A stretch of 64,000 nt of DNA, taken from positions 1 to 64,000 of the forward strand of contig NZ_JACHFN010000003.1 in the NCBI RefSeq assembly GCF_014201885.1, read 5' to 3'. Source of the DNA: Deinococcus budaensis (GTDB lineage Bacteria > Deinococcota > Deinococci > Deinococcales > Deinococcaceae). Of this stretch, positions 51,932-60,500 are shown piece after piece; the first letter of the stretch is position 1, and each line of letters starts with the position of its first letter. The translations under genes and the position numbers were made by a program. A model generated the notes under the pieces. That model did not search any database, was not told the origin of the DNA, and saw only the letters and a program-made list of their open reading frames with translations.

Positions 51932-51972
51932 GGTGGGCGACGGGAGTTCCGGTCGCCCACCTTCTCCTTTTC
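51932..51972 (+). terminator. Intrinsic terminator after pit
   Basis: A perfect 10-bp stem (51932-51941 with 51952-51961) and a T-rich tail TTCTCCTTTTC. It also lies at the end of the convergent CoA-transferase gene. Confidence 0.85.
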
Positions 51973-51983
51973 TGTTCTCCTGC

Positions 51984-53231
51984 CTACGTCAGGCCCAGCC
52001 GCCGCGCCTCGTACCACAGGTGCTCGCGGGCGTGGGGGTGGGCGGCCTGCTCGATCAAGGCCGCCGCCTGCGCCTTCTCGTCGTGGCCGAGAATCTCCGC
52101 GACGCCCTGCTCGGTGACCACGGCGGTGGGCTGAAAGGACGTGGTGGGTTCCTGCAAGGTGGGGACGATGGTGGAGACCTGCGCCTTGGGGTGCCAGGAG
52201 CGCAGCGCCATCAGGGCCTGGCCGCCGGGCGAGTGCAGCGCCCCCACGATGAAGTCGGTCTGTCCGCCGAAGCCCGAGTGGATGCGCGCCCCGATGCGGC
52301 TGGCGTTGGCCTGGGCGAACAGGTCCACCTGGAGCGCGGTGTTCACGCTGGTCATCTGCGGTTGCTGGGCGATCTGGGCGGGGTCGTTGGTGACCTCGGT
52401 GCGGCGCATGACCACCCGCTCGTTGCCGTCCAGCCAGCGGTACAGCTCTGGCGACCCGAAGGCGAAGGAACTGACCACCGGGCGATCCGGGTCCAGCGCC
52501 CCCGCCGCATCCAGGTGCAGCAGGCCGTCACTGAACATCTCCGACCAGACGCCCAGACGGCGGCGGCGGCTCAGGCCCGGCAGGGTGGCGTCGGGCACCT
52601 CCCCGATGCCGAGTTGCAGGGTCGCGCCGTCCCGCACCCGCGCCGCCACGAGGTCACCGATGCGCGCCGCCGCCCCGGCCGCCCCCGGCGTCTGCCCCGC
52701 CCGCGCGGGGGGCGAGGCGAGCGCCTCGTCCACCTCCAGCAGGCCGTCGAAAAGCGCCAGCGGATACTCCCCGTCCCCGAAGGTGTAGGGCATCTGGGGG
52801 TTGAGCTGCGCGAGGATCAGCCCGCCGCGTGCCTGGCACGCCTCGATGGCCGCCGGGAGGATGTAGACCTCGGTGCCCAGCGACACCCGCCCGCCCCGGG
52901 GGGCAGACACGTGCAGCAGCAGCACGTCGGGCGGCCGGGTGGTGGAAAACAGCAGCGGCACCTGCGAGAGCCGCGCGGGGGTGTAACTCAGCCGGGCGCT
53001 GCCGCGCATCCCCGGTCCCACGAAGGAGGTCTCGTAGCTCACGCCGTCCCGGCGCGGCAGGCCCTGCGGGGCGTTCAGGGCGCTGAGGCGGTAGCCGGGC
53101 AGGGTGCGGTCGAGCAGTTCCAGCAGCCGCCAGGGCACCGCGTGGTTGCCGCTGACGACCACGCGGGCGTCCGGGGGCAGGCGCCGGTCTTCCAGCAGGG
53201 CCTGAAGCGGCGCGGCGGACATGGTGTTCAT
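51984..53231 (-). CDS. Acetyl-CoA hydrolase / CoA-transferase family protein
   Basis: A 415-residue enzyme of the class I CoA-transferase family that includes acetyl-CoA hydrolase and 4-hydroxybutyrate CoA-transferase. Signatures: LLLHVSAPRGGRVSLGTEV, LNPQMPYTFGD, LQLGIGEVPDA, GVWSEMFSDGLLHL, and the C-terminal SGFGGQTDFIVGA and TEQGVAEILG. The catalytic Glu is expected in the GVWSEMFSDG loop. The exact acyl donors and acceptors are not determinable. Start ATG at 53231; a CAGAAT box is 6 bases upstream on the minus strand. Confidence 0.85.
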   Translation of the reverse strand: MNTMSAAPLQALLEDRRLPPDARVVVSGNHAVPWRLLELLDRTLPGYRLSALNAPQGLPRRDGVSYETSFVGPGMRGSARLSYTPARLSQVPLLFSTTRPPDVLLLHVSAPRGGRVSLGTEVYILPAAIEACQARGGLILAQLNPQMPYTFGDGEYPLALFDGLLEVDEALASPPARAGQTPGAAGAAARIGDLVAARVRDGATLQLGIGEVPDATLPGLSRRRRLGVWSEMFSDGLLHLDAAGALDPDRPVVSSFAFGSPELYRWLDGNERVVMRRTEVTNDPAQIAQQPQMTSVNTALQVDLFAQANASRIGARIHSGFGGQTDFIVGALHSPGGQALMALRSWHPKAQVSTIVPTLQEPTTSFQPTAVVTEQGVAEILGHDEKAQAAALIEQAAHPHAREHLWYEARRLGLT

Positions 53232-53315
53232 GGTTTCATTCTGCGCCGGGGTGTGCAGACCGGGGCAGGCGCCGTCCCGCCTCGCGGATCGCGGGGCGCC
53301 GGGAGGGTCAGCCGG

Positions 53316-54140
53316 TCAGAAGGTGCCCGCCGAGGAGGGTGGCCCCGCGGCGGCCACTCCGGGGCGGCTGGCCCACAGCTCGACCAGGCCGCGCAGGGTC
53401 AGGGTCTCGTCGTAGTGGTCGATCTCGCGGCACAGGCCCTCGACGGTGCGGGCAAAGCCCCCGGTGGCGACCGCCACGGCGTCTCCGGGCAGCTCGGCGC
53501 GGATGCGGCGCAGCAGCCCGTCCACCATCTCGGCGTACCCGAAGACCAGCCCGGATTGCAGGGCGTGGGTGGTGTTCTTGCCGATGGCGCTGGCCGGCGC
53601 CTGGAGGGTGATGCGCGGCAGCTTGGCGGCGCGGGCAAAGAGGGCGTCGGCGCTGACCTGCGCGCCCGTCGCCAGCACCCCGCCCAGAAAGCGCCGCCCG
53701 CGCCCGATCACGTCGAAGTTGGTGGAGGTGCCGAAATCCACCACGACCCCGTACTCGTGGGCGCCCAGGTACCGCTCCACCCCGAAGAGGTTGGCGAGGC
53801 GGTCGGCCCCCACGCTGCCCGGCTGGTCGAGGTCCACCGTCACGTCGGGCAGGGCCTCGGCGCTGACCTCCAGGGCCTCGACCCGGAAATGCCGCCGCAG
53901 GGCCAGCGCGTAGTTCTGCCCGACGGGAGGCGCCACGCTGCTCAGCACGGCGGCGCGCGGCACCCCGGCGCCCGCCAGCGCGAACAGGCCATGCAGTTGC
54001 AGGGCGAGGTCGTCGGGCAACATCTCGCGGTTGGTCCGCACCCGCCAGGAATGGGTGAGGCTCAGGTCGGCGTCCGCGAGGCCCAGCACCGTGCTGGTGT
54101 TGCCGATGTCCACGGCAAGCAGGGGAAAGGAGACGGCCAC
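53316..54140 (-). CDS. coaX: Type III pantothenate kinase
   Basis: A 274-residue ASKHA-fold kinase for the first step of coenzyme A synthesis. LLAVDIGNTSTVLGL carries the phosphate-binding Asp and loop; SVGADRLANLFGVERYLG and VVVDFGTSTNFDVI hold the catalytic and pantothenate-binding residues; FLGGVLATGAQVSADALFARAAKLP is conserved. The start is GTG; TAGAAT on the minus strand (54148-54153) is exactly 7 bases before it. The C-terminal tail is about 15 residues longer than usual. Confidence 0.94.
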   Translation of the reverse strand: MAVSFPLLAVDIGNTSTVLGLADADLSLTHSWRVRTNREMLPDDLALQLHGLFALAGAGVPRAAVLSSVAPPVGQNYALALRRHFRVEALEVSAEALPDVTVDLDQPGSVGADRLANLFGVERYLGAHEYGVVVDFGTSTNFDVIGRGRRFLGGVLATGAQVSADALFARAAKLPRITLQAPASAIGKNTTHALQSGLVFGYAEMVDGLLRRIRAELPGDAVAVATGGFARTVEGLCREIDHYDETLTLRGLVELWASRPGVAAAGPPSSAGTF

Positions 54141-54179
54141 GGGGGAGATTCTAAGCCCAGCCCGGCCCCCGGACCGCCC

Positions 54180-55313
54180 TCAGGCCCGGCTGAACTCGGC
54201 CGCCTGCCGCAGGGCCGCCGCCGCCGCGTCCACCTCGGCGGGGGTGGTCGCCGCCCCGAAGCTGAAGCGCAGCGAGGCGCGGGCCTCGGCCTCCGAGAGG
54301 CCCAGGGCGGTCAGCACGTGGCTGGGCTGCATCGTCCCGGCGGCGCAGGCGCTGCCCGCGCTGGCGCAGACGCCCAGCAGGTCGAGGTTCATCAGCAGGG
54401 CTTCGCCGTCCGCACCGGGAACCGTCACCGAGGCGACCTTGGGGCTGCCCCCGGGCGGATGGTTGACCCGCAGACCCGGAATGCAGGCCACCCCCTCCAG
54501 AAAGCGGTCACGCAGGGCGGCCAGGTGCGCGTGGGTCGCCTCCCGCGCCGCCTGGGCGTGGGTGAGGGCCACCCCCGCCGCGTAGACGCCCGCCGTGTTC
54601 TGGGTGCCGGGGCGCACGCCGCCCTCCTGCCCGCCCCCCAGGGTGACCGGGGGCAGCGCCGCGCCGCGCCGCAGGTACAAGAAGCCCACCCCGCGCGGCC
54701 CGCCCCACTTGTGCGCGCTGAAGGTGGCAAAACGGACCCCCCAGCCGGTGAGGTCGAGTGCCAAGACGCCGGGCGCCTGCACCGCGTCGGTGTGGTACGG
54801 CACCCCCCGCGCGGCGGCGACCGCCGCCAGCGCAGGCGTGTCCTGCACGGTGCCGGTCTCGTTGTTGGCGTGGTGGATGGACACCAGCGCGGTGTCGGCC
54901 CGCAAGACCTCCGCGAGCTGGTCCGGGGCGTAGCGGCCCTCCCGGTCGGGCGGCAGGAAGGTCACGTCCCAGCCCTGGGCCGCCAGCCAGCGCGCGGGCG
55001 CCAGCACGGCGGAATGCTCGGTGAGCGTGGTGACGAGGTGGCCGGGCCGCCCGTGGGCCTCCCGCCAGGCCTGGGCCACCCCCAGCAGCACGTGGTTGTC
55101 TCCCTCGGTGCCGCCCGCATTGGCGATCAGGGTCCGGGGGTCCACCCCCAGCGCGGCGGCAACCTGGGCGCGGCCTTCTTCCAGCCGCTCACGGGCGGCC
55201 TGCCCCGCCGCGTGAACGGAAGCCGGATTGCCGGGCAAGGCGGCGGCCCGCGCGTAGGCGGTCAGCGCCTCGGGCGTCATGGGATGGGTGGCGGCGTAGT
55301 CGAGGTAGATCAT
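54180..55313 (-). CDS. Cysteine desulfurase, IscS/NifS type
   Basis: A 377-residue PLP enzyme that takes sulfur from cysteine for Fe-S clusters or thio-modification. MIYLDYAATHPMTPEAL is the typical start. GGTEGDNHVLLG, SIHHANNETGTVQD and HTDAVQAPG follow. The PLP Lys is in FSAHKWGGPRGVGFLYLRRG, and the catalytic Cys in CASAGSACAAG. Start ATG at 55313; an in-frame ATG at 55328 would add 5 residues. No iscU or suf gene is adjacent, so the partner is unknown (mnmA-type tRNA thiolation is possible). Confidence 0.92.
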   Translation of the reverse strand: MIYLDYAATHPMTPEALTAYARAAALPGNPASVHAAGQAARERLEEGRAQVAAALGVDPRTLIANAGGTEGDNHVLLGVAQAWREAHGRPGHLVTTLTEHSAVLAPARWLAAQGWDVTFLPPDREGRYAPDQLAEVLRADTALVSIHHANNETGTVQDTPALAAVAAARGVPYHTDAVQAPGVLALDLTGWGVRFATFSAHKWGGPRGVGFLYLRRGAALPPVTLGGGQEGGVRPGTQNTAGVYAAGVALTHAQAAREATHAHLAALRDRFLEGVACIPGLRVNHPPGGSPKVASVTVPGADGEALLMNLDLLGVCASAGSACAAGTMQPSHVLTALGLSEAEARASLRFSFGAATTPAEVDAAAAALRQAAEFSRA

Positions 55314-55437
55314 GGGAAGTGCGAACACGGCACAGGCCAGGGCCGTGGGAGACCCAGGCTACCAGCCAAGGGGACGTCGAAAGGTCACCTCGTGCCGTGA
55401 GGGAGGCGGGGAAGCCGAACCGCTTCCCGAGCAGCCT

Positions 55438-57171
55438 CTACGGCGTGACGGTGGCATACTCCTGGCCGTCACGGCGGATGATGAACACGGCGTCGCCGCG
55501 CACCTGCTCGTCACCCTCGGCCAGCGCACCCGCGAACTGGCTGCTGTCGGTGGCCCCGTACAGCTCGCGCTCGCCGTCGGCGTCGCGCACCGAGATGGTG
55601 TAGTTGCCCGCTGGCAGGTCGGCGGGAAACTCGTAGCGGAAATTCACGGTGCGCGGGGGGGCCTCCGGGGGAGCCGCCGCGTCGTCGGCGGGGGGAGCCG
55701 CAGGCAACTGCTCGGGCGCGGCGGGGGCCTCGGGCAGGCTCTCGGGCGGGGGCGCAGGCGTCGTGGACCCGGCGGCGGGCGTCTCCGGGGTCAGCGTCTC
55801 TGGCGTCGGCGTCTGGGCCGGGGGCGTGACCGCAGGCGCGCCGCCGTCCCCTTCGCTGGGAACGCCCAGTTCTGGCTCGGGGGTCTCGGGCACCGGGGGC
55901 GGGGGCAGCGGCAGGCTCTCGGTGGGCTGGCTGGGCGCGCTGGCGCGGGCGGTGGCGACCGTCAGCACGACCGGGCTGCCGACCGGAACCCGCACGTAGT
56001 TGGCCGGCGTCTGGTCCAGCACGGTGTTCTCGGGGGCGTCACTGGGCTGCTGAATGACGCGGGTCACGACCAGACCGGCAACGCGGACCTGCTGGAGAGC
56101 GGCCGCGTAAGGCAGGCCCGTCAGGTTGCCCAGCCAGGTCTCCTTGCCGCGTACGCCGGTCGAGACCATCAGCTGCACCGACTGGCCGCGCTCCAGGGTG
56201 GCCCCCGCCTCGGGCACCTGCGCGATCACGCGGCCCTGGGGCGTCTTGGTGAGGGTACCGTCGGCGCGGATGACCTTGCCCAGCGCGAGCGCCCCGTCCC
56301 GCAGCGCGGTGCGGGCCTGGTCCACCGTGAGTTCCTCCAGCCGGGGCACCGGCACCGAGGGCGGGTTATTGACGGTCAGCGTGACCAGTCGGCCCACCGG
56401 GAGGTTGGTCCCGGCGGCGGGGTCCTGGCGAATCACGGCGCCGATAGGGACGCCCTGCGCGTCCCCCAGCGCGTACTCGACCCGGAAGCCCGCCCGGGTG
56501 AGGCTGCGGGCCGCGTCCTGGCCGGGTTTCCCGGTTACGGCGGCCACCTCGCGCACGGGGGGGTTGAGGTAGACCCGCGCGGCCTGGGTCCCCAGGTACA
56601 CGGCGCCGCCCAGCAGCAGCAGGCCCGGCACGAAGCTCAGCCACGCGCCCGGCTCGCGCCGGCGCTGGCGGCGCACCCGGCCGCCGCTCAGCGCGGCCAG
56701 CGCCTGGGCGTTGAGGCGGGCGACCTCCTCGGGGGTGCGTTCTGGCGGCGCGGGGCGCAGGTAGGCCACCCGCACGTCGCGGCCCTCGACGACCACGTCG
56801 GCGTCGGGCAGGGCGTAGCCGTGCTCGGCCAGCGCGGCGGCCAAGGCGCTCACCGCCTGCACCGTCTCCTCGTGCTTGACCGGCTGGGCGGCGACCTCGG
56901 ACAGGGGCGTGCCCGTCACCGGCTGCCACACCGCGTAGTAGGCGCCGGGGCGCGCCACCACGTCGGTCAGGCCCGCCGGGGCCACGGCGCGCAGGGCCGC
57001 GCGGTAGGCGTGAAAGCCCTGCCGCGCGGCGGGCGAGGTCACGTCGAACCACGCGACCTGCCGGGTCACGCCCTCGCCCGCCCGGACCTCGCTGAGGGTC
57101 ACGTGCCCCTCGCGCGACACCTCCCGCACGATCTCGTATTTTCCGTCGATCACCGCCGCCTGCCCCGTCAT
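55438..57171 (-). CDS. PASTA-domain membrane protein with pseudokinase-like N-terminus
   Basis: A 577-residue membrane protein. Residues 8-150 resemble a Ser/Thr kinase start (DGKYEIVREVSREGHVTLSE), but the Lys of the VALK motif is absent (RQVAWFDV) and no HRD or DFG motif is visible. One transmembrane helix lies at about 180-200, then three PASTA repeats (about 210-430; for example PVPRLEELTVDQARTALRDG). A Pro-rich segment and a final beta domain (VNFRYEFPADLPAGNYTISV) follow. PASTA domains bind peptidoglycan fragments. Likely a catalytically dead wall sensor. TATGCT is 8 bases before the ATG. Confidence 0.8.
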   Translation of the reverse strand: MTGQAAVIDGKYEIVREVSREGHVTLSEVRAGEGVTRQVAWFDVTSPAARQGFHAYRAALRAVAPAGLTDVVARPGAYYAVWQPVTGTPLSEVAAQPVKHEETVQAVSALAAALAEHGYALPDADVVVEGRDVRVAYLRPAPPERTPEEVARLNAQALAALSGGRVRRQRRREPGAWLSFVPGLLLLGGAVYLGTQAARVYLNPPVREVAAVTGKPGQDAARSLTRAGFRVEYALGDAQGVPIGAVIRQDPAAGTNLPVGRLVTLTVNNPPSVPVPRLEELTVDQARTALRDGALALGKVIRADGTLTKTPQGRVIAQVPEAGATLERGQSVQLMVSTGVRGKETWLGNLTGLPYAAALQQVRVAGLVVTRVIQQPSDAPENTVLDQTPANYVRVPVGSPVVLTVATARASAPSQPTESLPLPPPPVPETPEPELGVPSEGDGGAPAVTPPAQTPTPETLTPETPAAGSTTPAPPPESLPEAPAAPEQLPAAPPADDAAAPPEAPPRTVNFRYEFPADLPAGNYTISVRDADGERELYGATDSSQFAGALAEGDEQVRGDAVFIIRRDGQEYATVTP

Positions 57172-57245
57172 GCGCCGCCAGCATAGCGCGGCGGGGACCC
57201 CCAGGGGCCACGGCCTCCCCTGGCGCCCCGGTCCGGCCCCGCCAC

Positions 57246-57542
57246 TCAGAGGCCCAGCAGCCGCGCCGCCCAGTACGCCGCGAAACCGCCCAGAATCCCC
57301 AGCGCGAGGTGGCGGGTGCGCCACATCAGCCCCGCGCCGACCAGGCAGGCGACCAGCCGCCGGGGCCACTCGGGGCTGCCCAGGATGTCGGGCACGATCA
57401 GGGCCGCGAACACGCTGACCGGCACGAAGCGCAGGAAAGCCAGCCAGAAGGGCGGCAGCCGCAGCCGCCCCAGGCTGAGGCCCAGCAGCCGCACCGGGTA
57501 GGTCGCCAGCCACATCAGCCCTATGACGGCCAGAACGCTCAC
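57246..57542 (-). CDS. azlD: AzlD-family branched-chain amino acid exporter subunit
   Basis: A 98-residue protein with four hydrophobic helices: VLAVIGLMWLATYPVRLLG, FWLAFLRFVPVSVFAALIVP, a middle helix around LVACLVGAGLMW, and GILGGFAAYWAARLLGL. It matches the small AzlD subunit (segment RFVPVSVFAALIVPDIL is characteristic). Start GTG overlapping the azlC stop by 4 bases, so the two are coupled. AzlC and AzlD together export branched-chain amino acids. Confidence 0.9.
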   Translation of the reverse strand: MSVLAVIGLMWLATYPVRLLGLSLGRLRLPPFWLAFLRFVPVSVFAALIVPDILGSPEWPRRLVACLVGAGLMWRTRHLALGILGGFAAYWAARLLGL

Positions 57543-58294
57543 GGCTGCACCTCTGACGGCTGAGCCTCCGGCACTTGGCCCTCGGCTCCCGCCCCTGAAC
57601 CCCGGGTGACCAGCCAGGCCCCCAACAGCGCCCCGCCCACCCCGGCGAGCAGCACCACCAGGCCGCCGGGCAGCGCGCGCGCGAGGCCCCAGGCCCCCAG
57701 GCCCGACGCGAGGGCGACCAGCACGGCTTTGCGGTCTCTCAGCAGCGGCACCAGCAGCCCCAGGAAGGCCAGCGGGAAAATCACGCCCACCCCCAGCGCG
57801 GCGGGGTCGGGGAGCACGGCGCCGGCCAGCGCGCCCGCCAGCGTGGCGGCGTTCCACACGGCGTACAGGCTGAGTTCGGCCCCCAGCAGAAAGGCAAAAC
57901 TCAGGCCCCCCGGCTCGCGCGGGCCGTGGACCACCGCCACCCCATACGCCTCGTCGGTCAGGAACTGTGCGGCCAGGGTGCGCTGCGGCCGGCTCAGCGG
58001 CACCTGCCGCGCCAGGCTCAGGCCGTACAGGACGTGCCGGGCGTTGAGCAAGAAGGTGGTGGCGACGATCCCCCACGCCGAGGCCCCGCCCGCGAACAGC
58101 CCGGCGGCGGCGAACTGCGAGGCGCCCGCGAACACGGTCAGGCTCATCAGTTGCGTCTCCCACAGGCCCAGACCCGCCGCCCGCGCGGTGACCGCGTAGG
58201 CCACCGCAAAAGGAATCAGGCCCAACCACAGCGGCGTCAGGGCACGGAAGCCGCGCCAGAACGGGGGCCAGAAAGCACCAGCGGAAGCACTCAC
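57539..58294 (-). CDS. azlC: AzlC-family branched-chain amino acid exporter subunit
   Basis: A 251-residue membrane protein. FRALTPLWLGLIPFAVAYAV, FAGASQFAAAGLF and FLLNARHVLYGLSLAR are the AzlC signatures; about seven to eight helices. The C-terminal 25 residues are hydrophilic and Glu/Gln-rich. The GTG at 58294 is preferred because TATCGT on the minus strand (58302-58307) lies exactly 7 bases before it; a longer frame starting at 58336 or beyond would overlap the divergent thioredoxin-like gene. Confidence 0.9.
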   Translation of the reverse strand: MSASAGAFWPPFWRGFRALTPLWLGLIPFAVAYAVTARAAGLGLWETQLMSLTVFAGASQFAAAGLFAGGASAWGIVATTFLLNARHVLYGLSLARQVPLSRPQRTLAAQFLTDEAYGVAVVHGPREPGGLSFAFLLGAELSLYAVWNAATLAGALAGAVLPDPAALGVGVIFPLAFLGLLVPLLRDRKAVLVALASGLGAWGLARALPGGLVVLLAGVGGALLGAWLVTRGSGAGAEGQVPEAQPSEVQP

Positions 58295-58334
58295 GCCCCG
58301 CACGATAGCGGGGGGACCGGGGTACGCTCGCTCC

Positions 58335-58808
58335 ATGCTTTCTTCCCTGCCCTGGCCCGCACCCGAGGACTTCGTGCATGGCGAAGCCCTGCCCCCGCCC
58401 GCTGCCTGGGACCGCCCCGGCCTGGTGATGGTCTTTAACCTGGAATGCGCGGGGTGCGTGTCGCGCGGCCTTCCCTTTCTGAAGCGGCTGCACGCCGAAC
58501 ACGGCGAGCGGGTGCGGCTGCTGGCGCTGCACACCAGCCGGGGCCACCGCCCCCTGGCGCGGGAGGATGTGGAGCCGACGCTGGTGAAGTTCGCCCGCGA
58601 CTTCGCCCGGCTGCCTTTCCCGGTCGCGCTCGACGTGTCCGGGGACCTCGCCCGCGCCTGGGAGACGGAGGGCACGCCCCACTGGCTGGCCTTTGCGCCC
58701 GGCGGTAAGCTCCTGCGCAGCGTGTACGGCAGCCAGGACAACGCCCAGACCCGCCTCGCGTACCTGCTGGAAGAACAGGTCGGAGGCGGGCCGGGGGAGG
58801 AGGGTTAG
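58335..58808 (+). CDS. Thioredoxin-like protein with CxxC motif
   Basis: A 157-residue protein of TlpA/ResA-like fold. VMVFNLECAGCVSRGLPFLKRL carries the redox CAGC at the start of the first long helix; GTPHWLAFAPGGKLL has the conserved cis-Pro position (Gly-Thr-Pro) of the thioredoxin fold. No signal peptide is evident, so cytoplasmic location is likely. TACGCT (58323-58328) lies 6 bases before the ATG. Its stop overlaps that of the convergent gene. Confidence 0.82.
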   Translation: MLSSLPWPAPEDFVHGEALPPPAAWDRPGLVMVFNLECAGCVSRGLPFLKRLHAEHGERVRLLALHTSRGHRPLAREDVEPTLVKFARDFARLPFPVALDVSGDLARAWETEGTPHWLAFAPGGKLLRSVYGSQDNAQTRLAYLLEEQVGGGPGEEG

Positions 58809-59959
58809 TTGGCGTCGGAGGCGAGCTGGGCGGGGGTGAAGATGCCCGCTTTGAGGTTATTCAGGGGGACGTTGGTAACCCGGACGAGGAGGGCCGGAAT
58901 GCGCCCACCGCTGGGGTAGGGGGAGAGCTGGTCCACGCTGGAGACGAAGCGGAGCTTGCCCCGGCCGCTGCGAAGCCCGACCGAGCCGTCCGGCTGCACT
59001 TCGGCCGTATCTGTCTCATAGTCGTTTCCGGCGCTCCGACGGGTCACCATCAGCACCACTTCGCCCGCAGGCAGGCCCGTCTGAACGCGGTGGAGGGAGC
59101 CTCCGGTCAGGTTGTAGCTCACCGACAGGTCTGGAGGCGTGTTTGACGGTAGGGGTGGCAGCAGTCGCCCGACCAGCGCAATTACCACCTCTCCGTAAAA
59201 GTCCCGTCCCACCGTCTGCGATTCACCGCTGCCGAAGCGCAACTGCACCCCCCCTAGCCGCATCAGAGGAGCCGCGTAGCCGCTGAGGGTCAGGGCAGCG
59301 GGACCGCCGGCCGCGACATTCACCAGCGCGCTAGCAGGGATATACCCTTGGCCGTTCGTGGTGAACAAGGCGTTCAAGCGCCCGCCGCCACCCCCCGGCA
59401 GCCGAAAGTCGAGCGACCGTCCATCCACAATGTTCGCCTGCGCGCCCTGCGTGTTCAGGGCGTCGCGCACCGCAGCGAGGCTCAGGAAGGCGCCCCGGTA
59501 GGAGAGCGAATCATTGGACGTGTAGCACGTGACGTTCCCTTGCCGACTCACGACAGTGACATCCTGGGGAACCGTACCGCGTACACAACTGGGCTTGGCG
59601 GGCCGCTGCGTCAGCACGGGCAGGGTGATGACCTCTCCCCCACCCCCCGCTCCTGCATACAGCGCGGCGCTAAGAGCCAGGGCGGCGGCCGCCGCCGACA
59701 GCATCAATTTGGGCATCAGATACACCTGGGTCATTCCGGCGCTCACGCGGCTCGGCGGGCCGAGTTCGCCCAGCGCCTGGGAGAGGGCTTCGGCGGGGCC
59801 TGCGCCCAGCGCGCACAGCTGGTCTACCCGCGTCAGCACGTGGTCTTCGAGTTCGTCCCACAGTTCCTGACCGCGGGCGCGGGGTAGGCCCCAGGTCGCG
59901 CGGCGCAGGTAGGCGGCCAGCGGCGCGGGGGTGGGCTGGGCCACCACACCGCGGGTCAT
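58805..59959 (-). CDS. Membrane protein with N-terminal permease-prefix-like domain
   Basis: A 384-residue protein. The first 75 residues (LAAYLRRATWGLPRARGQELWDELEDHVLTRVDQL) resemble the small helical prefix domain found at the start of permeases controlled by PadR regulators. One transmembrane helix follows (about 82-102), and then about 280 residues of secreted, beta-rich sequence with one Cys pair. The C-terminal part is not recognisable. The ATG overlaps the PadR stop by 4 bases (ATGA). This looks like a fusion of a sensor helix to a novel extracellular domain. Confidence 0.65.
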   Translation of the reverse strand: MTRGVVAQPTPAPLAAYLRRATWGLPRARGQELWDELEDHVLTRVDQLCALGAGPAEALSQALGELGPPSRVSAGMTQVYLMPKLMLSAAAAALALSAALYAGAGGGGEVITLPVLTQRPAKPSCVRGTVPQDVTVVSRQGNVTCYTSNDSLSYRGAFLSLAAVRDALNTQGAQANIVDGRSLDFRLPGGGGGRLNALFTTNGQGYIPASALVNVAAGGPAALTLSGYAAPLMRLGGVQLRFGSGESQTVGRDFYGEVVIALVGRLLPPLPSNTPPDLSVSYNLTGGSLHRVQTGLPAGEVVLMVTRRSAGNDYETDTAEVQPDGSVGLRSGRGKLRFVSSVDQLSPYPSGGRIPALLVRVTNVPLNNLKAGIFTPAQLASDAN

Positions 59960-60285
59960 GTCCCGCCTCCGGCCAGCCGGGTCACGGCGCCGGAAAAGGC
60001 GCGAAATTCCTCGCGCTTCTCGCGCAGCGTCTCGCGGCCCCGGTCGGTCAGGGCGTAGTACTTGCGCGGCTTGCCGTTGCGCCCCACCTCGCCGGGTTCG
60101 GCGCGCAGCAGCCCGGCCTGCTCCAGCCGGTGCAGCGCCGGATACAGGCTGCCTTCCTTGAAGTCGAAGTAGCCCTCCGTCCGCTCGCGCGCCTGCTGGA
60201 TGATGGCGAAGCCGTAGAGGGGCCGCGTCTCCAGCAGCGAGAGCAGAATCAGGTCGAGGTTGCCGCGCAGCAGGTCGGGGTTCAT
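59956..60285 (-). CDS. PadR-family transcriptional regulator
   Basis: A 109-residue winged-helix regulator of the short PadR-s2 group: LRGNLDLILLSLLETRPLYGFAII, then GYFDFKEGSLYPALHRLEQAGLL and PRKYYALTDRGRETL. GGAGG precedes the ATG at 60285 on the minus strand. It heads an operon with the membrane protein that follows. The upstream DNA holds a perfect TTGACA and four GGCAAA half-sites, so autoregulation is likely. Confidence 0.93.
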   Translation of the reverse strand: MNPDLLRGNLDLILLSLLETRPLYGFAIIQQARERTEGYFDFKEGSLYPALHRLEQAGLLRAEPGEVGRNGKPRKYYALTDRGRETLREKREEFRAFSGAVTRLAGGGT

Positions 60286-60346
60286 GGGGGCCTCCGGTGA
60301 CAGGGTGGGCCGTGAGCCGCGCGGCGTCCCGTGCGGTCGCTGGCCC

Positions 60347-60409
60347 GGCAAACGAGCCTGGCAAAGCTTTGCCTGACTACATAGTTTGCCTGGGTAGAGA
60401 GTTTGTCAA
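60347..60409 (-). promoter_or_regulatory. PadR promoter and operator cluster
   Basis: On the minus strand TTGACA (60404-60409) and AACTAT (60381-60386) are 17 bases apart. GGCAAA half-sites or their complement occur at 60347-60352, 60360-60365, 60368-60373 and 60385-60390. The middle two form a perfect 14-base palindrome GGCAAAGCTTTGCC (60360-60373) just at or after the predicted transcription start. Confidence 0.65.
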
Positions 60410-60500
60410 GCCCAGTCTGTCTGGGTATTCGGAGGCTGCGCCCGGGTTCTGGGGCAAGGAAGCCGCGGCGAACGCCCCCCACCGTCTGCCATGCTGGCCC

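Noticed and set aside
51933..55400. 1155-codon plus-strand frame over three minus-strand genes
   Set aside because: It crosses CoA transferase, coaX and cysteine desulfurase and their gaps; no domain or start signal is visible.
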